This document shows, piece after piece, positions 18,312-25,904 of a stretch of 64,000 bases of DNA. The translations under genes were made by a program, and so were the position numbers. Under the pieces are notes generated by a model. That model was not told where the DNA came from. It worked only from the letters and a program-made list of their open reading frames with translations, and did not search any database. Source of the stretch: JBARDN01 sp963755705 (lineage in GTDB: Bacteria > Desulfobacterota > Binatia > Binatales > Binataceae); assembly GCA_963755705.1 (NCBI GenBank), contig CAVWKW010000005.1, positions 434,001-498,000 on the forward strand. The letters run 5' to 3'. Position 1 is the first letter of the stretch; the number at the start of each line of letters is the position of its first letter.

Positions 18312-18713
18312 ATGGTTACCGCCGAGGAATCTCGCGGGTTGCACAAAATCGGGCGACGCCAGCGTGTGGGCCGATGGTTCAGCGGGATCGGTGGTTTGGC
18401 TTTCGCCCTGATGTATTTCCCTTGGTTCGACCAAACCTCGACTAATAGAATTCGGTTATTCGAAGCGCTGGCCGCCTTAATTTTGATACTGGGAATCTCA
18501 GTGATTGCAGTATCGGTGATCTACCTTTGGCTTGGCGGGGTACGCTGCCCGCGCTGTCGAAAGCCATTCTTCGCAGAGTTCCGTCCAAACCCGCGCCGAA
18601 TCAAATCCCGTTCGATCTCTTTTATCCCGCGCGAATTGGTGAGCCAGTTCTGCCGGAACTGCGGACTGGCCATTGCCGAAGCGGATTACATAGTCGAGCC
18701 GAGCACGAGATGA
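18312..18713 (+). CDS. Small membrane protein with zinc ribbon (copy A)
   Basis: 133 residues: two transmembrane helices (about 26-46 and 53-75), then a cytoplasmic-type zinc ribbon with CPRC and CRNCG pairs separated by about 30 residues. No characterised family recognised. The next gene encodes a protein with the same plan and overlaps it by ATGA, so the two are tandem duplicates and probably translationally coupled. They lie inside the phospho-signalling locus. Confidence 0.75.
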   Translation: MVTAEESRGLHKIGRRQRVGRWFSGIGGLAFALMYFPWFDQTSTNRIRLFEALAALILILGISVIAVSVIYLWLGGVRCPRCRKPFFAEFRPNPRRIKSRSISFIPRELVSQFCRNCGLAIAEADYIVEPSTR

Positions 18714-19129
18714 GCGTGCCGCTCACGTCTTCGCAGCGTGAGGGACTTGCGAGTATCCGCAGGCTGCAACGCGAATGGCTCGCGATGCTCGTGGCGGGGC
18801 TTGCGCTGTTTCTGCTTTCGATCGTCCTGGTCGCACTGGATTTCCAGCATCTCATTCGGCCGACAGTAACCGAATTGCACCTCGCGTCGTGGGAGTTTTT
18901 TTTGTTTATGTCTTCCATGATCCTGATCGCCGCCAGCGGCTATGTCGCATCTATGATTTGGACGAGGCCATGCCCCAGTTGCGGCGAGAAATTTTTCGTC
19001 CGGTCACGCCGCGCACGTGCCGACCTTCGTCTAGAATCTTTCCCCGCCGGTCCGCTGCGCCAGCAATGCCGCAACTGCGGCCTGAGCCTCGGTGAAGTCA
19101 CGGTAGATTCCGCGCTGCAGAATCCCTAG
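18710..19129 (+). CDS. Small membrane protein with zinc ribbon (copy B)
   Basis: 139 residues from ATG 18710, which overlaps the stop of the preceding gene (ATGA); the frame is open further upstream, but this coupled start is the best supported. Two transmembrane helices (about 24-45 and 60-82) precede a zinc ribbon with CPSC and CRNCGLSLGE. The layout and the CRNCGL motif match copy A. No known family recognised. Confidence 0.75.
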   Translation: MSVPLTSSQREGLASIRRLQREWLAMLVAGLALFLLSIVLVALDFQHLIRPTVTELHLASWEFFLFMSSMILIAASGYVASMIWTRPCPSCGEKFFVRSRRARADLRLESFPAGPLRQQCRNCGLSLGEVTVDSALQNP

Positions 19130-19212
19130 AGCATTCGCTTTGTACGGTTGTCATCCCCGCTTGAACGCCGGGGCGCGGCGGGTAATGCTGTGCCCCCAGG
19201 TCGATCGATTCA

Positions 19213-20085
19213 ATGGCAAGTAACCTTTCCCGCGAGAAACTGCTTTTCTATGCCGCCGCGGGCGGTTTGGGCGGCTTTGCCGCTTGGGGAGCCGCCGAGC
19301 CGTTTTTGGGCATCCGCTCGGTCTTCGGACGCGATATCCTGCTCGGCGCACTGATCGGGTTTTTTATCGCCGCATTCCTCGCCTCCATCGAGGCACTGAG
19401 CGTCGGCCAATGGCGGCAGGCGCTGCGCGGAATCTGGACCGGCGGGATCATCGGACTTATCGGCGGCGCGATTGGGCTGGTCATCGCCGAGGTCGCATTC
19501 GACATCTTGGGGGGAATCGTCGGACGGACGCTCGGATGGGCGGTCCTTGGAGTTTTCGTCGGACTGGGCGTCGGATGGGCCTCGCGCTCGAGCGCGCGGC
19601 GGCGCAATGGCGCGCTGGGCGGAATCGTCGGTGGAGCGCTCGGCGGCTTTTTTTATCAGAGCCTGACCTCGACCTTTCCGCAGGCCTTCGGCCGCGCGAT
19701 TGCGATTATCGTGCTGGGCGCGCTGATCGGGTTTTTCATCGGACTGGTCGGCGAATTGCTCAAGCGCGGATGGCTTATGGTAGTGCGCAGCCAGAGCCGC
19801 AACGCGCGTGAGGGACGCGAGTATCCGCTGGTCAAAGGGGTCACGATTATCGGCCGCGCCGAGGAGTGCGATATCGGGCTATTCGGCGACAAATCCGTGC
19901 TGGGGCATCATGCGATCATCCGCCAGGAAGGCCGCGCCTATTTCATCAGCCCGACCGGCGGCGGCCAGGTGATGCTGAATCACCAGCCTATCTCCGGCCG
20001 CCAACCGCTGCGCAGCGGTGACAGGGTGGAAGTGGGCGGCACTCTGTTTCTTTTCCGCGAGCGCGCGCAAGTCGCGCAACGTTGA
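19213..20085 (+). CDS. Polytopic membrane protein with C-terminal FHA domain
   Basis: 290 residues. The first ~195 residues form about five to six Gly-rich hydrophobic helices (for example GIIGLIGGAIGLVIAE and IIVLGALIGFFIGLVGEL). Residues about 198-285 are an FHA domain (GVTIIGRAEECDIGL, HHAII, DRVEVGG); the SxxH element is degenerate (SVLGHHA), so phosphopeptide binding is less certain. It would place an FHA reader at the membrane next to the receptor-like kinase. The following lipoprotein gene begins at or just after its stop. Confidence 0.82.
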   Translation: MASNLSREKLLFYAAAGGLGGFAAWGAAEPFLGIRSVFGRDILLGALIGFFIAAFLASIEALSVGQWRQALRGIWTGGIIGLIGGAIGLVIAEVAFDILGGIVGRTLGWAVLGVFVGLGVGWASRSSARRRNGALGGIVGGALGGFFYQSLTSTFPQAFGRAIAIIVLGALIGFFIGLVGELLKRGWLMVVRSQSRNAREGREYPLVKGVTIIGRAEECDIGLFGDKSVLGHHAIIRQEGRAYFISPTGGGQVMLNHQPISGRQPLRSGDRVEVGGTLFLFRERAQVAQR

Positions 20086-20096
20086 CGGGGTCATCT

Positions 20097-20885
20097 GTGC
20101 GACGGGCTCAACCGATCGCCATTGCGGCAAGCTTCTCGATAGCGGTGTCTGCAATCGCGATCGCGCTAATGATTTCGGGATGCTCCGCAGTCGGACTTGG
20201 CTCGCAAGCGCCGCCGGTCGAATCCACTTCCGTCGAAAAGCTGGAATATTACCAGTACCAGGTAAAGGGCTATCAGAACAGTTTCCCGCATCGTTCCATC
20301 CTGGTCCTGATGCCGACCGACGGCCGCGATTTCTCGCAGGCGGGAACGCCCGACCATGCTCCACTCGACGGTAATCCCGCCATCGGAATCTCCCTTGGCC
20401 AGAGCGGGCAGGTGGTGCAGCGCCTGTACAGCAGTCCCTTGCCGGAGATCGTCCAGAAGGCGATCGGGGTCTCGGCGGAAGAGGCCGGGATGACCTCGAT
20501 GTTGAGCCCTGACTCGACTTACGCCGCCGGGAAACCTTCTGCGACCGACTACGTGCTGGTCAGCACGATAACGCGCGGATGGGTGATCAAGCGGCGCGGA
20601 CCGGACGGCCAGTATGGACCGGTGTGGGCGACCTCGGCGGATTTCGCGCTCGAGGTCACCATCTACAAGGCGCCGTTCAGCGTGCCATTCTGGCAGGGCA
20701 CGTCCTCATCGCTATACAACGACCCTCCGATCGGGAGCTTCGGCCTTGGACCTGAAGACGAAGCCGGAGTCTACGACAATCCGGGCGAAGTGCTGTCGGT
20801 GGCGTTGACCCGCGCGGTCGCGGGGATTTTTCAACACGAGGATTTTCGGACCCTGGTCTCGCAGGACGAGATTCATCCGCGCTAG
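20097..20885 (+). CDS. Lipoprotein of unknown function, last gene of the signalling locus
   Basis: GTG 20097, preceded by ACGGGG at 6 bases, gives 262 residues with a classic lipoprotein signal (RR, hydrophobic stretch, lipobox ISGC at about residue 26-29). A TTG at 20082 overlapping the previous stop is the alternative start. The mature part shows no motif I recognise. Its position suggests a periplasmic or envelope partner of the receptor kinase. A hairpin at 20909-20937 follows and may end the transcript. Confidence 0.72.
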   Translation: MRRAQPIAIAASFSIAVSAIAIALMISGCSAVGLGSQAPPVESTSVEKLEYYQYQVKGYQNSFPHRSILVLMPTDGRDFSQAGTPDHAPLDGNPAIGISLGQSGQVVQRLYSSPLPEIVQKAIGVSAEEAGMTSMLSPDSTYAAGKPSATDYVLVSTITRGWVIKRRGPDGQYGPVWATSADFALEVTIYKAPFSVPFWQGTSSSLYNDPPIGSFGLGPEDEAGVYDNPGEVLSVALTRAVAGIFQHEDFRTLVSQDEIHPR

Positions 20886-20908
20886 CGCCCACGCACCAGG
20901 CCTCAAAC

Positions 20909-20937
20909 AAAAATCCCTTATCTGATCAGGGTTTTTT
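20909..20937 (+). terminator. Weak intrinsic terminator after the signalling locus
   Basis: CCCT and AGGG form a short stem flanked by an A-run on the left and six T on the right. The A/T flanks can extend the stem with one mismatch. It lies 24 bases after the lipoprotein stop. Confidence 0.45.
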
Positions 20938-20972
20938 GCTAATCTTGAGGTCACTTGCTTCGCAGCCATGAT

Positions 20973-21020
20973 GGTTTAGCCTGATGCCAGGCACTCAACA
21001 GACGTAATTTCGGCTAAACC
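20973..21020. repeat. Inverted repeat in the zwf leader
   Basis: GGTTTAGCC (20973-20981) and its exact reverse complement GGCTAAACC (21012-21020) are separated by 30 bases that contain a smaller palindrome (TGCCAGGCA). The right arm ends 44 bases before the zwf ATG. It could be an operator or an RNA hairpin. Confidence 0.5.
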
Positions 21021-21064
21021 TCGCGCATTGGGCGCGACTCAGGAATCAAGGAGAATATTTCGCG

Positions 21065-22594
21065 ATGGCTGCTTCTACCCACGAGACCGTCGCTATCAAT
21101 CATCTCGCATCCAAGCCAATCAATCCGCCATGCGCGATCGTGATATTCGGTGGCGCTGGCGCGCTGTCGCATCGCAAGCTTCTGCCCGCGCTCTACAATC
21201 TGTCGCTCGACGGCGATTTGCCCGAGCATTGCCCGATCGTGGCGTTCTCGATGGAAGATCTCGACGACGACAGCTACCGCGAGCTCGCGCGCGACGCGAT
21301 CGCGAAATTCTCGCGCCGTCCGCTCGAGGCAGCGCGATGGGCAGAGTTCGGTCCGCGAATTCATTACGTACGCGGCCGTTTTACCGAGCGCGGCGATTAC
21401 GACGGATTGCGCCAACGGCTCGAGCAGATCGATAACGCGTACGCCACCCAAGGCAATCACATCTATTATTTCGCTATTCCGCCGTCGTTTATCGAAAGCT
21501 GCGCCGCGATGCTGCATGAGGCCGGGATGATCCGTCCGCCCGACGGCGAGGAGCATTTTACCCGCGTGGTGGTCGAGAAGCCGATTGGCTACGACCTCGC
21601 TAGCGCGACCGCGATCAATGACCATATCTCGCTCAACTTCGACGAAAGCCAAATCTTCCGCATCGATCATTACCTCGGCAAGGAGACGGTGGAAAACCTG
21701 ATGGTGCTGCGGTTCGCCAACGCGATCTTCGAGCCGCTGTGGACCTCGCGCTCGGTGGATCATGTGCAACTGACGGTGGCCGAAGACGAAGGCGTCGGCA
21801 CCCGCGCGCCGTATTACGAGCAGGCCGGCGCGCTGCGCGACATGGTGCAGAGCCATATCCTGGGCGTCCTGAGCATTATCGCGATGGAGCCTCCGCGCAC
21901 CACCAGGGCGCGCGCCGTGCGCGATTCCAAGCTCGACGTGTTGCGCTCGATCCGCCGCTTCAGCGACGAAGACATCGAAAAGTTCGCGGTCCGCGGCCAA
22001 TATAGCGCGGGACTCGTCGCCGGCGCCGCGGTCCCGGCCTATCGCCAGGAAGAAAATGTCGCACCCGAGTCGCGCACCGAGACTTTTGTGGCGATGCGAT
22101 GCTGGATCGACAACTGGCGTTGGGCTGGCGTTCCGTTCTATATACGCACCGGAAAGCGGATGCCCAAACGTGCCAGCGAGATTGCGATTTACTTCAAAGC
22201 CGTGCCCCGAATCCTGTACAACTCAAATCCGCGCGCGCAACTGGCGCCCAATATGTTGACCATCCGGATTCAGCCTGACGAAGGCCTGTCGGTTCATATC
22301 ATCTCGAAGGTGCCGGGCGCCCAGGTGCGCCTGCAGCAGGTGGCGGTCGATTTTCATTACACCACCACCACGCCCGAAGCCTACGAGACTCTCCTGCGCG
22401 ACGTCATTCACGGCGACCAGACCCTGTTCATGCGCCGCGACGCGGTCGAAGCGTCGTGGCGTCTGGTCGATCCGATTATCGGAGCTTGGGCCGAATCGCC
22501 TGCCGATCCTCCTTTGTACGCGGCGGGCTCGTGGGGACCGATTGAGGCCGCCTTAATGATGGCGGCCGACGGACGCGCCTGGCGCGCGCTCTAG
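21065..22594 (+). CDS. zwf: Glucose-6-phosphate 1-dehydrogenase
   Basis: 509 residues, full length. The substrate-binding and catalytic signature RIDHYLGKETVEN is intact, as are VVEKPIGYD and TGKRMPKR. It oxidises glucose-6-phosphate to 6-phosphogluconolactone in the pentose phosphate route. The dinucleotide-binding loop reads FGGAGALSHRKLLPALYNL where the family usually has FGASGDLAKRKL. AAGGAG lies 11 bases before the start. It heads a co-directional cluster with fbp, glk and class I aldolase, which together balance hexose-phosphate flow. Confidence 0.93.
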   Translation: MAASTHETVAINHLASKPINPPCAIVIFGGAGALSHRKLLPALYNLSLDGDLPEHCPIVAFSMEDLDDDSYRELARDAIAKFSRRPLEAARWAEFGPRIHYVRGRFTERGDYDGLRQRLEQIDNAYATQGNHIYYFAIPPSFIESCAAMLHEAGMIRPPDGEEHFTRVVVEKPIGYDLASATAINDHISLNFDESQIFRIDHYLGKETVENLMVLRFANAIFEPLWTSRSVDHVQLTVAEDEGVGTRAPYYEQAGALRDMVQSHILGVLSIIAMEPPRTTRARAVRDSKLDVLRSIRRFSDEDIEKFAVRGQYSAGLVAGAAVPAYRQEENVAPESRTETFVAMRCWIDNWRWAGVPFYIRTGKRMPKRASEIAIYFKAVPRILYNSNPRAQLAPNMLTIRIQPDEGLSVHIISKVPGAQVRLQQVAVDFHYTTTTPEAYETLLRDVIHGDQTLFMRRDAVEASWRLVDPIIGAWAESPADPPLYAAGSWGPIEAALMMAADGRAWRAL

Positions 22595-22631
22595 CGAGCG
22601 CAACCGGGTGCCAGTGGGGAGACTGAATTGT

Positions 22632-23633
22632 ATGGGCATCCGGGGAATAACGCTTTCGCATCGCGTCGCGACGCATCTCAGTCCGCGATTACCGAACTCG
22701 GACCTTGCGCTGATCCTCGAGCAGATCGAGTTCATCGGCAAACGCATCGCGCACGAACTCGCACACGCGTCGATTGGCGGCGAGCTCGGCTACACCGGCA
22801 AGACCAACGTCCAGGGCGAGCAGACCAAGAAGCTCGACGAATGGACCAACCAGGTCTTCGTCGAGGCGTTCTCGCATCGCCGTCCGGTATGCTGCCTCGC
22901 ATCCGAAGAGATGGAGGCAGCGCTCCACGATAGCGAGCCATGCGGAGAGCCGAGTTACGCGCTGCTTTACGATCCGCTTGACGGTTCGTCCAACACCGAC
23001 GTGAATGGATCGCTCGGGACAATCTTTTCGATTCGCAAACGCGCGCGCGGCCACGCGGCGGAAATCACCGACCTTTTGCGTCCGGGAACAGAGCAGGTCG
23101 GGGCGGGCTATATTTTGTACGGACCGGGCACGCAGCTGGTTTTCACCGCGGGAGCGGGAGTCGATATTTTCACGCTCGATCAACGCCGCGGCGAATTCGT
23201 GCTGTTTCGTGAAGGACACAAAATGCCCGCGCGCGGCGGCGCATACTCGGTCAACCAGGGAAATCTCGGCAAGTTTCATCCGGGCGCGCGCAAATTCGTC
23301 GAGCATCTGACCAGCCGCAAGAATAAATCGACCTCGTATTCGCTGCGTTACACGGGCGCCTTCGCCGCTGACTTCCATCGCTGCCTCCTCGAAGGAGGCC
23401 TCTATCTTTATCCGGGCGAAATCACGCCCGACGGAAACACCAGGGGCAAGTTGCGCCTGATGTACGAGCTTGCGCCGATGGCAATGATCGCGGAACAGGC
23501 CGGCGGCAAGGCCTCGACCGGTACCGCGCGTGTACTTGACGTGATACCGACGGCGCTCCACGAGCGTCAGCCGATCTATATCGGCAGCGCGGCCGAAGTG
23601 GAGCTGGCGGAAAAGATGCAGGTCGAAGGCTAA
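22632..23633 (+). CDS. fbp: Fructose-1,6-bisphosphatase class I
   Basis: 333 residues from ATG 22632, preceded by GGGGAG; an in-frame GTG 22608 has no ribosome site. Metal-binding motif YDPLDGSSNTDVN and substrate motif LYPGEITPDGNTRGKLRL are intact, and KLRLMYELAPMAMIAEQAGG is typical of the class. It hydrolyses fructose-1,6-bisphosphate in gluconeogenesis. It sits 37 bases after zwf. Confidence 0.93.
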   Translation: MGIRGITLSHRVATHLSPRLPNSDLALILEQIEFIGKRIAHELAHASIGGELGYTGKTNVQGEQTKKLDEWTNQVFVEAFSHRRPVCCLASEEMEAALHDSEPCGEPSYALLYDPLDGSSNTDVNGSLGTIFSIRKRARGHAAEITDLLRPGTEQVGAGYILYGPGTQLVFTAGAGVDIFTLDQRRGEFVLFREGHKMPARGGAYSVNQGNLGKFHPGARKFVEHLTSRKNKSTSYSLRYTGAFAADFHRCLLEGGLYLYPGEITPDGNTRGKLRLMYELAPMAMIAEQAGGKASTGTARVLDVIPTALHERQPIYIGSAAEVELAEKMQVEG

Positions 23634-23660
23634 CGACGAGCGCCGGCCGCCTAAGTATTT

Positions 23661-24653
23661 ATGGCCAAGACTCTACTGGCCGGCGATGTCGGCGCGACCA
23701 AGACGCTGCTCGCGCTCTATCGTTCGGAACAAGCGGCTGCGCCGCTGACGCTCATCCGAAAGACGCGCTACACCAGTCATGACTATCCGGGCCTCGAGCA
23801 GGCCTGCGCCGAGTTCTTGAGCGACGGTGCGCGCGCCGATGCGGCCGGATTCGGTGTGCCGGGCGTGGTGATTGCCGGCGCGGCCGAGCCGAGCAATCTT
23901 GACTGGAAGCTCGATGAGAAAAAAATCTCGGCGGCGCTCGGCGGCACTCGCGTACGGCTGCTCAACGATCTTGCGGCGACCGCGATGGGGGTGGTGAAGC
24001 TCGCGCCTGCCGACTGCGAAGTTATCCGGCCTGAGGGTACTGGCGGCGCGCCAGGCAACGTTGCGGTGATCGCGGCGGGGACGGGACTTGGCGAATCGGC
24101 GCTCGCATGTGTGGACGGGCGCTACTATCCGGTGGTTTCCGAGGGGGGACATTCGAGCTTCGCGCCCGATGGCGATGATCAAATCGAGTTGCTGCGATTT
24201 CTCGCGCGCGAGTTCGGCCACGTGAGCTGGGAGCGGGTGCTCTCGGGACCGGGGTTGGTCAACGTGTACCGGTTTCTGCGCGCGCGCAGCGGCGTCGCGG
24301 AGCCACGGTGGCTTGGCGCGGCGCTCGGTAGCGGTGATCAGGCAGCGGCGATCAGCGGCGCCGCCGCGGGCGGACGCGATAAAGTCTGCGTTGACGCGCT
24401 CGCGATGTTTTGCGCAATGTACGGATCGGAAGCGGCGAATCTTGCGCTCAAAGTGCTGGCGATAGGCGGCGTGTACCTGTGCGGGGGAATCGCGCCAAAG
24501 ATTTTGCCGGCGCTCAAGCGCGGCGAGTTCGCGCGCGGTTTTATCGGCAAGGGCCGGCTCGAACCGATGCTGGAAAAAATCGCGGTCCGCGTCGTTATGA
24601 ATTCTGACGCGGCACTTCTGGGCGCGGCGCATACCGCGCTCGCGATGCTGTGA
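23661..24653 (+). CDS. glk: Glucokinase (bacterial Glk type)
   Basis: 330 residues. N-terminal phosphate loop LAGDVGATKTLLALY, DLAATAMGV, AGTGLGES and SEGGHSSFAP (catalytic region) match the GlkA family rather than ROK kinases, whose CXCGXXGC zinc motif is absent. It phosphorylates glucose with ATP. It follows fbp by 27 bases. Confidence 0.9.
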   Translation: MAKTLLAGDVGATKTLLALYRSEQAAAPLTLIRKTRYTSHDYPGLEQACAEFLSDGARADAAGFGVPGVVIAGAAEPSNLDWKLDEKKISAALGGTRVRLLNDLAATAMGVVKLAPADCEVIRPEGTGGAPGNVAVIAAGTGLGESALACVDGRYYPVVSEGGHSSFAPDGDDQIELLRFLAREFGHVSWERVLSGPGLVNVYRFLRARSGVAEPRWLGAALGSGDQAAAISGAAAGGRDKVCVDALAMFCAMYGSEAANLALKVLAIGGVYLCGGIAPKILPALKRGEFARGFIGKGRLEPMLEKIAVRVVMNSDAALLGAAHTALAML

Positions 24654-24704
24654 TAATAGGGTAGGATTATTGACGCCCCACGTGCGGGCCAAAGGAACTT
24701 TCCA

Positions 24705-25619
24705 ATGACCAAACGAGTACGCGAAATTCTTTCCTGGTACGATTCGGAAAACGCGGGCGTGCGCAGCAACCTGGCCCGGATGCTCAACCAGGGCAAGCTC
24801 GGCGGCACCGGCAAGTTCGTGATCCTGCCGGTCGATCAGGGTTTCGAGCATGGTCCTGCACGCAGTTTCGCGCCCAATCCTCCCGCCTACGACCCGCGCT
24901 ACCATTTCCAGCTCGCGCTCGACGCCGGATGCAACGCCTACGCGGCACCGCTCGGATTTATCGAGGCGGCGGTAACCGACTTCCCGGGCGAAATTCCGCT
25001 GATCCTGAAGCTCAACAATCACGACGTGCTCTACGATGAGAAAGATCCCGCGCCCTCGGTGACCGGCAGCGTCAGAGACGCGCTCCAGCTCGGATGCGCC
25101 GCGGTTGGATTCACGATCTATCCGGGCTCGTCGCAATCCAAGGCGATGTACCAGGAGTTGCGCTCGATTGCCGAGGACGCGAAGGAGCACGGCCTCGCGG
25201 TGGTGGTCTGGGCCTATCCGCGCGGATCGAGTATCAGCAAGGCGGGAGAGACCGCGGTCAACGTGGTCGCCTACGCGGCGCAAATCGCCGCGCAGCTCGG
25301 GGCAAATATAATCAAGGTCAAACCTCCCACGGAAACTATCGAGCAGCCTGAGGCGAAAAAGGCGTACGACGCCGCCAAGATTCCGCTCGGGACACTGGCC
25401 GATCGGATTCGCCACGTGGTGCAGGCCGCCTTCGACGGGCGCCGAATCGTGATCTTCTCGGGCGGCGCCAAGGAATCCGACGAGCAGCTTCTGACTACCG
25501 TGCGCGGAATCCATGCGGGCGGCGGCTTCGGCTCGATTATCGGCCGCAACTCATTCCAGCGCCCCAAGGCGGACGCGCTGAGGCTGCTCGGCCAGGTGAT
25601 CGATATCTACAAAAGCTGA
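24705..25619 (+). CDS. fbaB: Fructose-bisphosphate aldolase class I (FbaB/DhnA type)
   Basis: 304 residues of the archaeal-type class I aldolase family. ILPVDQGFEHGPARSF near the N-terminus, the probable Schiff-base Lys in NIIKVKPPTE, and the phosphate-binding end IVIFSGGAKESDEQL/GGFGSIIGRNSFQRP support this. It cleaves or forms fructose-1,6-bisphosphate. It is the last of the four-gene carbohydrate cluster. Confidence 0.92.
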   Translation: MTKRVREILSWYDSENAGVRSNLARMLNQGKLGGTGKFVILPVDQGFEHGPARSFAPNPPAYDPRYHFQLALDAGCNAYAAPLGFIEAAVTDFPGEIPLILKLNNHDVLYDEKDPAPSVTGSVRDALQLGCAAVGFTIYPGSSQSKAMYQELRSIAEDAKEHGLAVVVWAYPRGSSISKAGETAVNVVAYAAQIAAQLGANIIKVKPPTETIEQPEAKKAYDAAKIPLGTLADRIRHVVQAAFDGRRIVIFSGGAKESDEQLLTTVRGIHAGGGFGSIIGRNSFQRPKADALRLLGQVIDIYKS

Positions 25620-25659
25620 CACGCACGGCTGCGCGAGCGCCGCGCGCCGATCAGCGGCG

Positions 25660-25764
25660 CCGAAGCAGCTCGATGCCGGCGGTGAGCACAAGCGCGCCTT
25701 CACCTATGTGGACGATGGCATCGCCGCATTGATGCGCATGCTCAGAGCCCACGCGCCGGAATAG
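25660..25764 (+). pseudogene. 3' remnant of an NAD-dependent epimerase/decarboxylase gene
   Basis: In frame ending at TAG 25762-25764, about 34 codons read PKQLDAGGEHKRAFTYVDDG and continue IAALMRML. This matches the C-terminal substrate-binding segment of ArnA/UDP-glucuronate-decarboxylase-type epimerases (GGEQKRxFTYVDDGIxAL). The rest of the gene is absent. It abuts the HAD remnant below. Confidence 0.6.
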
Positions 25765-25853
25765 AGGGCCGCCTGATCGATCAAGACAACCGCTACGACT
25801 GGATAGATCACCCGAAGATCCGCCACGTATCGGAGCTGCACGTGATTGAGTAG
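25758..25853 (+). pseudogene. 3' remnant of a HAD hydrolase gene
   Basis: The last 32 codons read GIEGRLIDQDNRYDWIDHPK, then IRHVSELHVIE and TAG. They match the C-terminus of the intact HAD gene at 2000-2743 at nearly every position. No start or catalytic motif remains. It directly precedes the McrBC-like genes. Confidence 0.8.
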
Positions 25854-25904
25854 AAAAGAGCTGTGCCCGTATTTCGTGACGCGTGACTCAAGGGAGGGGA
25901 TTCG

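Noticed and set aside
9967..20885. Type VI secretion regulatory cluster or TerY triad
   Set aside because: No T6SS structural or ter genes; the VWA protein differs from TerY in layout.
23673..25514. 613-codon open frame antisense to glk and aldolase
   Set aside because: Shadow of two well-conserved genes; low-complexity Arg/His/Ala composition and no motifs.
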